NCBI RefSeq assembly: GCF_020379485.1
Contig: NC_063434.1
Span: 28,777,401-28,841,400, forward strand
DNA from: Brassica napus
Taxonomy: Eukaryota > Streptophyta > Magnoliopsida > Brassicales > Brassicaceae
DNA length: 64,000 bases
Direction of reading: 5' to 3'
The position numbers were made by a program, and so were the translations under genes. A model generated the notes under the pieces. It was not told the origin of the DNA and did no database searches. It saw only the letters and a program-made list of their open reading frames with translations. Of the stretch, positions 13,786 to 28,377 are shown piece by piece. The first letter of the stretch is position 1; the number at the start of each line of letters is the position of its first letter.

Positions 13786-14572
13786 TTAACAAAACCGCAG
13801 TACCGCGTCCCACATTGTCCCGATCATTGTAAAAACAGCTACTGGAATGACAAACTGATGTGCAAAACCAAAGTTGGAGAAGGCTCGTCTTGCATTGTTC
13901 TTGATAGGTGCTGCGGTTGGTGGGGGAGGCGGTTTCTCAACTAAAACATCGAGCTTCATACCACCGTAACATCCACCACCGCTACCGCTAATGAGATAGT
14001 AATGTCTGGTCACGTTGAGATGAACAACGTCCCTTCCAGATCCACGGCTCCAATTAGCGATCGGGTTATCGGCATTGCAACTTATGTAGTTGGTCTCGTT
14101 CACTTCTATAACGTTGTATTGGTTTCTCTCGTACACAAAATCTGAAAGAAAAAAAAAACAAATAGAGACACATGGATAGAAACTATATAAGTCAAACAAG
14201 ATACGTGAAAGGATAAACATTAATCTTAGTTTACTATCCTTTTACTGTAAGAAAACGACTAGGAAAGAATCTAGTGGTCCTTTTCAGACAAGATAAGATT
14301 GATTGTGTTGGACAAGATCTTACACAAAGTTTTTAAAATCATATAATCTAGAGTGTGACAAGAATCAACGTTGATAGAGAGTGAGGGAGAATAGTACAGA
14401 GCCAGTCGTCGAGGTAGAAATGTTTGTCCTGAGCCCAAATGGTATAGTTGATATTGGGATTCCAGAACTTGTTATCACCCACTATCCATCTCTTAGCGGC
14501 CACCTCAGTCACCGGAACTGCCGCAAGAAAAGCTAGAACCACTGCCGCAGCCATCAACGCAAGTCTAGCCAT
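13786..14572 (-). CDS. ENODL16: Early nodulin-like (plastocyanin-like) GPI-anchored protein ENODL16
   Basis: Two exons, 14572-14398 and 14141-13786, give about 176 residues. An N-terminal hydrophobic signal peptide (about residues 1-26, ending near VAAKRW) leads into a phytocyanin domain with WIVGDNKFWNPN, FVYERNQYNV and conserved cysteines (NYISCNADNPI, GGGCYGGMKL). The histidine copper ligands of true plastocyanins are not in place, as is usual for ENODLs, so copper binding is unlikely. Several N-glycosylation sequons (NYT, NET, NWS, NVT) are present. A short proline run (KPPPPPTAAP) and a hydrophobic C-terminus fit a GPI-anchor signal. The protein should sit at the outer face of the plasma membrane; the family is linked to arabinogalactan-like cell-surface functions. 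Exon 1 ends at CTCT/GT, restoring DDWLYFVYER across the junction. Confidence 0.92.
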
Positions 14573-15510
14573 CGATCACTCTAGAAAGAAAAAGAAGAAG
14601 CTCAGTGCTTAATGACTCTTAGTCTTATCTCTCAAGAAATAGCAGTTTTATGAATGAATGTATATGAGTGAGTGGGGCTGTTTCCAAGTCAAATCAGACA
14701 TACAAATTTCTCGTTTTACGGGGAAAAGATCTCTCAAGATCCGTAATTTCTTCAACTAACGTTTGGAATCTTATTACTACTTTAATCAACCTCGATGTTG
14801 ACGATGAAGTACACTTTAATTAAAGGTACGCGTTATATAGTTAAGGGAGTAATTAGGCTTTAATTGCTGGCATTATTATTATTTTTCTCTGGTTATTACA
14901 TTATTCTGTTTTGTAGTAATATTTTCTCACCTTTTTGGCGGGAATTTATTTCCATTTTCTTCTTTCAAGGGTTCAAAGATTCAATTCCTTTATTAACATA
15001 CGAAATGAGTATATATATATATATCTTTTGAATATTTAAAATAATAACTAAAATAAAAATAAATTACTATAACAGTGATACATATCAAAATTTCCAAAAC
15101 TATATGTGAGTACTTATATTAGTTGTACTTCTTAATTAGTAAAATAACGAGATATGTAATGGCTCGTCGCATACAAAAAAGCAGATCATATGTTCCCGCA
15201 ATAACATGCACACGCAACTGATAATAGCACGTCGTAACCATTTCCGCGAACCAACCAATGGATATTGTAATTCGATAAGACGACGTCGTGTTGTTGACCA
15301 CGAATATTTCTTAAATTTCCTTTTATCTTTTGTTTTTGACGTCATCACATTGGTTTATGTCCACACGATATCAGTCATAAAATCCACGTAGGAACGACTA
15401 TCCATTACACCCATCCACGTGTTCTCATAACAGCTTCTAGTTCCATTACCTGAACGAACAATAGAAACAGAGCATCGAACTGAGAAGGAAGAAGAAGGGA
15501 AGCAAGAGAA
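14573..15510. promoter_or_regulatory. Divergent promoter region, ENODL16 / At3g01060-like gene
   Basis: The 0.94 kb between the divergent start codons holds a TA microsatellite near 15010-15024 and a perfect G-box CACGTG at 15417-15422, about 90 bases before the plastid gene ATG, where light-responsive plant genes often carry one. ACGTCG motifs lie near 15280. Confidence 0.45.
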
Positions 15511-17332
15511 ATGGCGGCAGCGGCCATAGCCGTTCATCTCCCGAAACATGCATCGTTTCTTCCTAATCCCAAGCTTCCATTGAATCAAAACTCTAACTTT
15601 CTCGGTGTGTCCTTGAAGATCGGTCGACCCATGTCCGTTAACCGGAAAATGAAAGGTCCGGTTACGGTCTCTGCTGCTTCGACGAGCAAGACAGTCGTTA
15701 CAGATGGCGATAGAAGCAAACAGTTTTACATAAACTTCACTGGATTCCCATTTCCTCTTGGTCCTTTCCTTAACCGGCGCACCATCAGAACCGAGGTTTG
15801 GCTTTCGAACTCGTTTGAGAATCCATTACAGTGCCTTTCAATTAGCAATCTCGAATTTCGAACCTTTGCTTGTTATGCAGGCGGTAAAAGGTAGCATATG
15901 GATGTTTGAACAAGAACAAGCTTTAGGTTTCAGCAGTGTCTCAACGAATATAAGAATGACTGTCATCAAACTCAAATCCGGTGGTTTATGGGTTCATGCT
16001 CCCATTGCTCCCACCAAAGAGTGTATTCAGGTTCCCCCTTTTTTTATTTAATCTATTGATTGATTACTATCTCCAGAGAATTGTTAAAATGATAAAAGTA
16101 TCATGCTTTAGTTTCATAAACACATGGTTGTGAATAATTTACTTTTAAACGATGTCTGAACTCTATTTGCTTACTTTTATGTTGAAGCAGCTTATTGAGG
16201 AGTTGGGAGCTCCGGTTGAGTACATTGTCCTGCCAACTTTTGCTTACGAGCACAAGATATTCGTCGGTCCGTTCTCTAGAAAGTTCCCCAAGGCTCAAGT
16301 ATGGGTGGCGCCAAGACAATGGAGCTGGCCACTGAACTTACCACTCGAGTTTTTCGGTATCTTTCGCGCCAAAACCATTAAAGACGGAGACTTATCTACC
16401 CCGTGGGCTGATGAGATCGAGCAGAAAGTCTTAAGCTCTCCTGAAGTCGGTACGTTCCTTCACTATTTCAATCCTGTTGGCGGTCCTTAGCCAAGCCTCA
16501 TGAAACATTCGCCTAAAAATCATTTATTAAATCGTCTATACTCCTCCAAAATCTGAGGGTCGGCCCTGTACTTATGGAATAAATAATATACAGGAATTGG
16601 ACCGTATGTGGAAGTAGCGTTCTACCATAAGCGTTCAAGAACTCTACTAGTCACTGATGCTGTCATCTTCGTCCCACGGAAGCCGCCGTCGAGTATCAGC
16701 AGCCAGTCCTTGCTGGCCTCGGCTAAGAACGGACTGGCTGTGAAGATACTTAGCAAAGGCAAACAAGTACCTAATGACCCTGTCGTTGATACCCCAAACA
16801 CCCGCCAAAAAGGTCAGCCAACAACTTCTTGAAATTCAAATTCATCAAACAAAAGATCTCAATGAGTGTCTTTTAACGTGCAGGATGGGAAAGAATGGTT
16901 CTGCAAATCCTGTTTCTCGGCCCGTCTAATCTCTTGGAGCCAAACGCGAGCTTTGCACAAATGTCACAGAAGCTGATAGTTTCTCCCATTGTCAAGACTC
17001 TGGTCTTTAGCAAAGTCCCCGAGAAGGTGAGGGATTGGATCGATGAGATAGCGAGTGACTGGAGATTCAAGAGGATAATCCCAGCTCATTTCGAGGCTCC
17101 GGTAAACGCAGGGAGGTCAGAGTTTCTAGCTGCGTTCGGGTTTCTTGATGATCTTCTAGGGGAGAGATATGTGAACCGTCCTCCTTCGCTCTCTATTCTC
17201 TTCACTTCGCTGATGGGTAAAGCGGCCAGCTATTTTCCTCCGGATGATATGAGGACTCTCTCTTCTCTTGATCAGTTCTTAGTCTCTGTTGGTGCTGTTA
17301 AGAAGACCGTCTCTGGTAGAAAACGAAGATGA
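15511..17332 (+). CDS. Plastid-targeted DUF4336 protein, At3g01060 type
   Basis: Five exons (15511-15795, 15881-16030, 16191-16449, 16594-16812, 16884-17332) join in phase to about 453 residues. The first 55-60 residues are Ala/Ser/Lys-rich and poor in acidic residues, a likely chloroplast transit peptide. The rest is the DUF4336 domain, distantly related to the metallo-beta-lactamase fold: conserved segments include YVEVAFYHK, LLVTDAVIFVPRKPP and RIIPAHFEAP. Biochemical function is not established. The Arabidopsis gene has carried a questionable 'lysine-tRNA ligase' label that nothing here supports. The reading frame is clean and synteny with ENODL16 and MUB1 agrees. Intron 3 may contain a degenerate hAT-like insertion. 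Confidence 0.9.
16480..16573. mobile_element. Possible hAT-like remnant in intron 3 of the DUF4336 gene
   Basis: The intron contains GGCGGTCCTTAG near 16482 and GGGTCGGCCCTG near 16557, resembling the GC-rich ends of the element at 5070-5245. No clear target duplication could be assigned. Confidence 0.3.
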
Positions 17333-17500
17333 TGGAACAAATAGTATTCATCGTTAGTCTTATAAAGAATATAGAAACGATTCGGTCTTGTAAAGAGATT
17401 TGATTTTATACTTTATAAAAGAAACGTTCAACAACTCTTTTGATCATGTATCTGTATCGATAAACAATCTAAAACCAAACCACAAATCTGAAACACACTC

Positions 17501-18195
17501 TTACATGATTGAACAGACACATTTGTTCATCTTAGGATCTCCATCTTTAGGCTTCTTTTCTGTTCCAAAACATAATCAAAGAAACAATGTCAAGTCGAGA
17601 ACAGAGTTTTGAAGCTTAAGTAGAGGCTTTGTTTCTCTTTGAATACCTTTTTCAGTAAGCAGAGGTTGGATGATGACGTGCATTGTGGTGACAGCGTCAA
17701 CGAGAGTAGAGACAGGGCTTCGGTAGTCTTTAACCGTTTTGTTGTTGTCCAAAACTTTCCCTGCGCTTATCAACTTCACCTCTTTCACTGTCCTCGGTCC
17801 ATTTTCCTTCTCTAGCTCGAATCATGAACAGACAAGAACAAATGACACAAGTAGGTTGATCAGTGACAAAAGAGTTGTTTGAGCACAGGCTCAGCAAGTG
17901 TCCATTAGGATAAACATTAAGCATAAGATTATCCTAAAGAGTGACATGATTCTCACAAGTAATCATAGAAAATCATGCCATAACCATTGGTTACAGGAAA
18001 CATTCAAGCCTTTACAACGCAAAGTGCATGAGGAGGGTAAAGTAAGCCATTAAGAAACTGACCTCTAGGCCATTGAGAGATAACAGTCTCCTTCAATGCA
18101 GCAACAGTGGTAGCATCCGGAAATGCTTTAGGACCGATATCAGAACCGTCGTTTAAGCGAAACTTGATCTCTAGTTGATCATCAACTTCTGCCAT
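17501..18195 (-). CDS. MUB1: Membrane-anchored ubiquitin-fold protein MUB1
   Basis: Three exons, 18195-18063, 17811-17647 and 17559-17501, join in phase to about 118 residues, close to the family length of 117. The fold is ubiquitin-like, with LEIKFRLNDGSDIGP at the N-terminus and TTMHVIIQ near residue 90. The C-terminus NKCVCSIM is a CaaX box (CSIM) with an adjacent cysteine, so prenylation plus palmitoylation and plasma-membrane anchoring are expected. MUBs bind group VI E2 ubiquitin-conjugating enzymes and hold them at the membrane; they are not conjugated like ubiquitin. The small last exon is needed to supply the CaaX box. Small amino-acid changes from Arabidopsis do not touch the motif. 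Confidence 0.93.
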
Positions 18196-19764
18196 CTATA
18201 TTGCCAAAAAGAACCAACCAAACAACTACAAAGAAGAGTTCAAAAAGACTTTGCAGTTTATCAGTAGTATCAAAATCCCACAGGGCCTTCTTTTGCTCTT
18301 TACTCTTTATCTGCAATGATAAAAGAACAATAATTAGTGACTGGGAAGAAGCCTCAAGAAGTATAAGTGGGTACTTAGTAAATAATCTTCTTTAACAGAA
18401 TCTTGATTCATAAATGGATCGCATGAAATGCAACAGAGCAATAAAACAGAGGATTTTTAACAAAATGAACACATGTCCTCATCATGTATAGCTGCTGGTC
18501 TAAAACAACAAATCCAGATTTGAAAAAGGAGAAAAAGAATAAAAAACTCTCAAAAAATTAGGTGACTGATTACTTACTGTGGCTATGTGACTGATGTGAG
18601 CCGATGAATCAAACAAGAACACGCATGAGAGAGAAGTAAAGAGTGAGAGTTGGGAAATGAGATGAGATGAAGAGAGTCAGTGTATTGAATCAATCAAATG
18701 GGCGGGGCGGGGTCAAAGTTTTCCATATTTATCTGATATTCTTCCCATCTATGCGCCTTTGGACCTGCCCCTATCTCTCTCTCTTTCTCCCTTATTGGAA
18801 TCAATCACAAAGGAAAGAAGAAGAAGAGAAGGCCGACCACTTCTCAATCCAATTTGTATGCTTGAATGTGAAAGCTTATAGTGAGGAACCTATAATAGTG
18901 TTAATCACAACTATGAAAATCTTGTTATTCATGTTTCATTGTTATAGCAAAATCATTTATTTTGAAGTCATCATCGTACAAAATAATGTAACATGAGATC
19001 CGAGAGAAAAGATAGGACAAAGGGAGAAAGCAACAAAGAATCTGACCAACAACAATAATCCTCTGCATCAGGAATAGTCTCATCATGATTTGGTCAACAC
19101 ATGGACCTTAACAAAGCTTACTTGCTTCCCGTTTCCAAAGGCAATAACATATAAGGAAAAAGGAAACAAAACAGAGGATAAGAAGATTAAGAAATGGGAT
19201 GAGCCTGCAGGCTGCAGCAGCCTAAGTGTCTAGAGACAGACCAATTCACTTGGTTTTAACAGCTACCAACCTTGGACTATAACAACAACCTCACCTTTCA
19301 GTTTTTCTTCTTCTTGCATGGGACGACATGTAATCAAATGGAGATTTCATTATATGCATACACTTCAGTTTTAATCTGTCTGATTCATTTGACATTACAG
19401 TGCTGTGTGTTAATTACCAGGTGAAGGACCTTGCTGTGATTTTTGTTTCAGTTTTTACATTTAGTTATAACCTGAACTTGAATCTACATGGTAGAGTAAT
19501 GTCTTTCATTCTGTCAATTGATTGGTATAAATCCTCAGCAGGTTTGATCCCAAAGGATTTAATTTTGTTTTGCCTATATCTTAGATGATGATAACTTCAT
19601 ATTTAATCAAAGAACCAAAACAAAGAAGGTTTCTAAACATTATGGGAGCAGTCTTCAGCAATGATATTGATAATAAATTGTTCTTTGAGAAAAAAAAATA
19701 AACACTAAAAACAGAACATTGGTTTCGGAAAAGTAGTAGAGCCTCAAAACAACATTTCAGATGT
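18196..19764. other. Intergenic between MUB1 and RPS19A; synteny breakpoint
   Basis: No gene could be supported. The left part is probably MUB1 leader. Genes to the left match At3g01050 and lower-numbered neighbours in reverse order, while genes to the right start at At3g02080, so a rearrangement junction lies somewhere in here. Confidence 0.5.
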
Positions 19765-20816
<1,052 letters not shown>

Positions 20817-21195
20817 ATCTAAAAGCAGAGATCTTCGTCTGGGAAGTTTGCGCAAGGCAGCTGAATCTTCTCACGTTACTCCTCGAAAGGCTAGGGCTTT
20901 CAATCTCCAAGAACAATGTCTATATATATGTCGTCATTACATTTTGCTTAGGGTTTTTCTCCCAATCCGGAGAAACAAAATGGGCCCATTTTGATGGGCC
21001 ACAATTATTAATTGGGCCTTATTATTCTATCCATTATAAAACGACGTCGTCTAGAAGCTGTCGGAATCATCATCATCGCATAACTACTGGCGAATAGTTC
21101 GCATCTCGAGTCGTCTCTTCCATTTTTCTTGACAAAGTAATTAAAAAAAAAACACCAACCCTAGAGAGAGAGAGAGAGTGTAGAGCCCATCAGCA
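20817..21195. promoter_or_regulatory. Bidirectional RPS19A / MPP-beta promoter with site II and telo-box elements
   Basis: Three TGGGCC site II elements (20981-20987, 20995-21000, 21013-21018) lie within 40 bases, together with a telo-box (TTAGGGTTT, 20948-20956) and an ACGACGTCGT palindrome near 21041-21050. Site II plus telo-box is the known signature of plant ribosomal-protein and nuclear mitochondrial genes, bound by TCP factors and PUR-alpha/telo-binding proteins. A GA repeat lies in the MPP leader near 21163-21179. Confidence 0.75.
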
Positions 21196-23895
21196 ATGGC
21201 GATTAAGAATCTATTGACCTCGGCTCTCCGATCTCAGAGGCGTCTCGCTCTCAATCAAGCGACACGAGCTTCCTCCTCGATCTCAGCTCTCGATTCCGCG
21301 ACTCACTCCCCTCCCCCGCCGGCGACGCCGATTCTCATGCCCTACGACCACGCCGCCGAGATCACCAAAGAGAAGCTCAAGAGGCTGGAGAATCCCGATC
21401 AGAGATTCCTCAAATACGCATCCCCTCATCCAATCCTCGCCTCTCACAACCACATCTTGTCATCTCCCGAGACACGCGTCACCACTTTACCCAACGGCCT
21501 CCGAGTCGCCACCGAATCGAATCTCTCCGCGAAGACCGCCACCGTCGGGGTGTGGATCGACGCCGGATCGAGGTTCGAGTCCGATGAGACGAACGGGACG
21601 GCGCATTTTCTGGAGCATATGATATTCAAAGGCACGGAGAGGCGCACGGTGAGGGCGTTGGAGGAGGAGATCGAGGACATTGGTGGTCATTTGAATGCGT
21701 ATACGTCGAGGGAGCAGACCACTTACTATGCCAAGGTGATGGAGTCCGATGTGAACCAGGCTTTGGATGTGTTGGCTGATATCTTGCAGAACTCTAAGTT
21801 CGAGGAGCAGAGGATTAACAGGGAGCGTGATGTCATCCTCAGGGAAATGCAAGAGGTAATTACTCTATCTTGTTAAATATTCGAACTTTGATGTTCTGAT
21901 GTTGTATCACTATTTATTTATGTTTGTCTGAGTGATTGTGAGTCTTGTGTCTGTTTCTTCACTCAGTTGCGTCTTCTTTAAAAATTCGAACTTTATGTTC
22001 TGTTCTATATATATTCAAGTTAGATGTTATATTAATCAGTGTGTCTTGAGTAATTGTGAGTCTTTTGTTTCTTGATGTGTCTGTTCGGTTTCTTCACTCA
22101 GTTATGTCTTAAAAATTCGAACTTTATGGTCTGTAGTTCTCTATGCCTTTTGTTATGTTCTATATACTTTTAAATTACGTGTCGTTTTTACATGTATCTG
22201 CTTCTTCGTTTATTGATTTATGGACTTAGTTAATCATATGTTGGCAAGGTCAAGAAGTAACTACGTTTGAATTTTACATTATTTAGGTGATATTTGAGTC
22301 TTTTATTACTTCTATTCGTTATGGTTTATTTGTTTGTTCACTCTGTTAAGCTCTAGTTTTATTGTAATTTGGTTCTTCTGTAGGTGGAGGGACAAACCGA
22401 TGAAGTTGTTCTTGACCATCTACATGCTACTGCGTTCCAATACACACCTCTTGGAAGAACTATTCTGGGACCTGCTCAGAATGTCAAGTCTATCACCAGA
22501 GAAGATCTGCAGAACTACATTAAGACTCACTACACAGCTTCCAGGATGGTATAACATTTCTTGAATCAATTATTGATTTTGTTTGTATTCTTATGTTGGA
22601 TCATGCAAATATATTTTTCAGGTGATTGCTGCGGCAGGAGCTGTCAAGCATGAGGAAGTTGTTGAGCAAGTGAAGAAGCTATTTAACAAGTTGTCATCTG
22701 ATCCAACTTCTACCACTCAACTAGTCGCCAAAGAACCTGCTAGTTTTACTGGTTCTGAGGTAAATACACAGCCCTTTGTGATTTTGTCTTTCCTTTAATT
22801 TTTTTTTTTGCTTGCTGTCTAAATCTCATTTTGTCAGGTTCGAATGATTGATGACGACCTACCCCTTGCACAATTTGCTGTTGCCTTTGAAGGAGCATCT
22901 TGGACAGATCCAGATTCTGTTGCTCTTATGGTTATGCAAACCATGTTGGGTTCATGGAACAAGAATGTTGGTGGTGGCAAACACACGGGGTGAGATTTTG
23001 CTTTCTGTCTATATTGCTTAGCATGGATTCAACGATAAAGTTTTCTTTGTGTGTGCGCAGTTCTGCTCTGATCCAGAGGGTTGCCATTAATGAAATAGCG
23101 GAAAGCATAATGGCATTCAACACCAACTACAAGGATACTGGATTGTTTGGCGTGTACGCAGTTGCTAAGGTCAACCAAACATAATCCACATAGCTGTTTA
23201 TCTCTTTTGTTGAAATTTTCTAGGGATAAGCAGTCTTATCATATCACTTTTAACATATTGTAAGCTACTTTTTGCAGGCCGATTGCTTAGATGATTTATC
23301 ATATGCCATTATGCATGAGGTAACGAAGTTGGCCTTCCGAGTTTCAGACGATGATGTGACCCGTGCACGGAATCAGGTTTACTAACACCCATCTCTTTCC
23401 CAAGATTCAGCGTCTAACTCACTTGTTTGTTTAACTGATTTTAAATAATCCCTTCAGCTCAAATCGTCGCTTTTGCTTCACATGGATGGAACTAGCCCAA
23501 TTGCTGAAGATATTGGTCGTCAGGTATGATACCAATAACATCTTTATAAAATATGTGCGTTGGTCAAAGATAACAACCCGAGAGACTTTGTGATATTTGT
23601 AGCTGCTGACCTATGGGAGAAGAATCCCAACCGCTGAACTATTTGCTAGGATCGATGCTGTTGATGCCAGCACCGTTAAACGTGTGGCCAACAAGTTTGT
23701 CTATGACAAGGTAAGTTATCTTTTCTCTCCCTCGTCTTGTTTATCTATCTACACAGAGTTTAAAACTAAAGGGTGATGAAAGGGAATGTTTTTGGGGATA
23801 ATGCGCAGGACATTGCAATCTCAGCCATTGGTCCGATCCAAGATTTGCCAGACTACAACAAGTTCAGACGCAGAACCTACTTTAACCGTTACTAA
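21196..23895 (+). CDS. MPPBETA: Mitochondrial processing peptidase beta subunit / complex III core protein
   Basis: Nine exons (21196-21855, 22384-22548, 22622-22759, 22838-22989, 23061-23169, 23278-23376, 23458-23523, 23603-23710, 23809-23895) join in phase to 527 residues. The N-terminus is Arg/Ser-rich, a mitochondrial presequence (about residues 1-45). The M16 metalloprotease zinc motif HFLEH (H137, E140, H141) is intact, with the downstream acidic cluster around [16 protein letters not shown]. The protein removes presequences from imported precursors, and in plants it is built into the cytochrome bc1 complex as a core subunit. The C-terminus [13 protein letters not shown] matches the family. 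Intron 1 (about 530 bp) contains a degenerate internal duplication. Confidence 0.96.
21930..22140. repeat. Internal duplication in MPP-beta intron 1
   Basis: Segments near 21930-22003 and 22048-22135 share ATTGTGAGTC, TTCTTCACTCAG and AAAAATTCGAACTTTATG in the same order, a diverged tandem duplication of about 120 bases. Each copy ends with a CTCAG that could act as a weak decoy acceptor. Confidence 0.6.
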
Positions 23896-24309
23896 GCCTC
23901 TGAAAGAACGGTCACATAACACCCATGGGGAGAGAGCAAGAACAAGGTGGCGATGGATTCATTATTTTTGGGTTTCCTTTTAGTGTAATCTTTCTTAATT
24001 TCCCATCGCTGGTAAAATAAATGTACCATCCACTCTTTTTCTTTCTTCTACAAGAAGATACTAGAGATCCTCTGTTTTATTGTTTTGTTTGGTTCTCCAT
24101 AATTTCTCATACAACTTAATAAGAAGTTGAATATTGGTTTGAAACTTATTTGGAATGATTGGTCTCCTTTCTTCTGCATTCGTCCATATAAATATGTGTA
24201 GTATGCATTGGCTCTAGATTTTATTATATCAAGTGGAAAAAAAGAATATCATCTTAAACTCAACAGCAGTTGAACTAAAAGGTTAAAAACAGTTCATATA
24301 GAAATGGTC
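23896..24309. other. Intergenic, MPP-beta 3' region to SCPL25 relic
   Basis: Contains the MPP-beta 3' untranslated region. Nothing else was recognised. Confidence 0.4.
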
Positions 24310-25795
<1,486 letters not shown>

Positions 25796-25919
25796 AGACT
25801 GGTCTCACCGGATAATGCTGCCGGTAAAACAATTGAAATATTCCATCAATGCATCCAAACTGTTTATTCAGATTTGGGTTCTCATCTGACAAGTTATACA
25901 TAAGTTTTGCAGACATGGC

Positions 25920-26473
25920 TTCTTCTTTTCAAAAAGGATAACTAAATAAAGTTTGGTATGTCTATGGAACTAATGAATTTATTGTCTAGTTAACAAACTG
26001 AAGTTCAGATCCAACCCTTCTGATAAGCGACCAAATGATGTAACACATAGACCACTAGACTTTTCGAAGTTTTTGATAGGTAGACGTAGAGGCAATAGTC
26101 AATCAAAAACTGAGAGGGGCTTCATTAGATATAAAAGTCGGAAGAAGGCCCATAAAGCCCATTATAGATTTACTTTTTTTTCTTACTGTGAATATCCATT
26201 TTCCACCTGTTTGTTTCTATTCCTTGATTTGAGGCCAAATCTAGAAGAAGAAGCAGCAAAGAAGATTAGCCAGAAGAGGTAAACAAACACCAATTCTTTT
26301 GATCTGTCTTATCACGTGTCTGTAATAACTCAATATAACAATACTATTTGGAACCTCTCCTCTTCTAAATATCCCCAACTCATTGAACACAAACTTAAAA
26401 CTTGTAAACATTTTTCAAATTGTTTAGATCTCTCTATCTCTAGCAGGATCAAACAAAAAAAAAGAAGCAAAAG
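25920..26473. other. Intergenic, SP1L3 promoter and leader
   Basis: No coding exon is supported. The stretch before 26474 presumably carries the SP1L3 leader. Confidence 0.4.
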
Positions 26474-26941
26474 ATGGGTAAAGCAAGAGGAGTAAATAGT
26501 GGTGTTCATCAAAGCTCTCTCGGTTATCTCTTTGGTTCTTCCGGGGATTCTCCATCCTCTGCCGCTACAAAAATGGGGACCACAACCACGACAACCACCA
26601 CAACTACCACAGACGGAACCGGAAGAAGACCAATTACGACCACGACCACCACCGTCACTGATAATAATAATAGATTTGCTGCAGGTGTTAGAGGAAGTCC
26701 TAATAACTACTTCAGATCAGAAGGTCAAAACTCTGGAAACTTTCTCACGGTAAGGAAGAGATATTATGTTACATTTTCAGAATGAAAAAAAAAATGAAAC
26801 TTTAAATTTGAAAACTGATAGAAATGCCAAAATGTGACACAGGAGAGGCCATCTACTAAGGTTCGTTCAGCTCCTGGTGGCGTATCATCTCTTGGCTATC
26901 TCTTTGGAGGACCAAATGCTGCTGATTCTGTAAAGAAATGA
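26474..26941 (+). CDS. SP1L3: SPIRAL1-like microtubule-associated protein SP1L3
   Basis: Two exons, 26474-26749 and 26843-26941, give about 124 residues. The protein has the two SPR1 family end motifs: an N-terminal MGKARGVNSGVHQSSLGYLF and a C-terminal GGVSSLGYLFGG, sharing the SSLGYLFG repeat. Between them is a low-complexity Thr-rich region (runs of ACN codons near residues 36-65). SPIRAL1 proteins decorate cortical microtubules and keep cell expansion straight. The long Thr tract is larger than I remember for Arabidopsis SP1L3 and looks like codon-repeat expansion. The context (after SCPL25, before eIF3m sequence) fits At3g02180. Confidence 0.93.
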
Positions 26942-27029
26942 AAGCTGCTTCCGACAATCCAAGATTTTTAATTAATCAAATGTACATCTTCCATAAACAT
27001 GGTTGTTGTTGTGATCATTACGAGTTTCT

Positions 27030-28055
27030 AATAGAAACCTTAATTTCAAAAAGAAAAAAAGAACATGTTACCAATCTAAATCAAAAATAAACAAACAGTG
27101 CCCAAATGAGATCATTTTTCACAATCTACTCCTCAAATAATATATGTTCCATCGTAAACTAGAAGCCGAGTCAAATCAAATCATTGATCCTGAAATTAAT
27201 AAGGTGAAAAAATATTATTATCAAGTGCCAATTTTGAGTCTCAATCGGTGACCATCCGGCAGAACACGACGACGGCTCTTAAAGCTCAATCAATCGTAAA
27301 AGCTTAGTGTGATTGGGATGTCTGAGATCCGTATTTCTTGCTTTGACACAGCTCTTATAGATTACATCAATGTTTCTGTAACTGCAGTGTGATTTATTGG
27401 AATTGCCAGCTGTAGCACAACTAGAGAAGGATCCTAAATATGGACCAGTTCACCAGCTGCTGAAGATCTTTCTAACTCAGAGGCTGAATGCTTACAGGGA
27501 ATTCCAAACTGCAAATTCAGAATGTCTGCAAAGCTATGGTAACCAAATTGTAAATCCGTTTACTGCTCTTACTGTAAACACGTCCCATCTCCGGAGAAAT
27601 CCTTAATTTCTATTTCTGGTTGGTCCTTAGGACTTGTTGATGAAGATTGTGTAACAAATATGAAATTGCTCTTCCTTGTCTGTTCTTGTGCTGTCGAACC
27701 TGTACAATGTGTATGAAGACATTAGCAGCGTTAGAGGGGAGTCAGATCAACCTCAAGGCGCTGATTTAACCTCCATGACCGAAGACTTCAATTTCTATCA
27801 AGGAGGGAGGTTTCCAGGAGATTGGGGTTCATGTCAAAGCTTGGAGATGGTTAATTTGGGTCAGAACTTCTTCAAGGGCGTAGGTCTTAGTAAATGCAAG
27901 AACCTTCGTCTTCTTGATTTGAGTTCGAATATGCTTACCGGAGAGCTTCTCAGAGAGATATCGCGCGGTTCCCTGCATGAGTGTTTTTGACGTTGGCGGA
28001 AACAGATTATTGGGCTTAATCCCTGAGTTTCTCAGCAATGCCACAACCCAGTCTT
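27030..28055 (+). pseudogene. Deleted copy of the eIF3m-RPK2 unit
   Basis: This is a shorter duplicate of 38290-41960. Flanking DNA (27030-27305) matches 38290-38565. One eIF3m exon (from LPAVAQLEKDPKYGPVHQLL to YREFQTANSECLQSYG, 27394-27540) with its intron matches 39880-40150. At about 27660 the sequence jumps to RPK2 leucine-rich-repeat code ([20 protein letters not shown]), matching 41500-41950 with two further internal losses, including the GGIPEE to RATLEG segment. Homology stops near 28052. The joins sit on only a few shared bases. It encodes nothing complete. The eIF3m exon here keeps its frame where the long copy has lost one base (near 39990). Confidence 0.85.
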
Positions 28056-28377
28056 TTTATTCGAAAATACACGTATGCGCATGCATCTATCAGGAGTCAC
28101 ACCAGTTGAAGCAAGAAGATGGTTCACATAAGGAGACCGAGCAATGGCTTTCGAGTGCAGCACCAAACCAACGTTTATAAAAAATTACCTCTTAGATATA
28201 TTATAGTAAACTCTAAAAACTAGATGCATCCAGAATTCGCGGCAAAACAATTTTCCTTTCATTTACAAATTTTAATGGGCTTATATAATACTGAAGTAAG
28301 GTAGGGCTAGGGCCAAATAATAGATTGGGATAAAATAAACGAGACGGTGTGAGAAACGAACCCTAAATTTCCTAATC

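Noticed and set aside
18667..18996. 109-codon plus-strand ORF between MUB1 and RPS19A
   Set aside because: Low-complexity, no recognisable motif, no splice context, and not expected from synteny.
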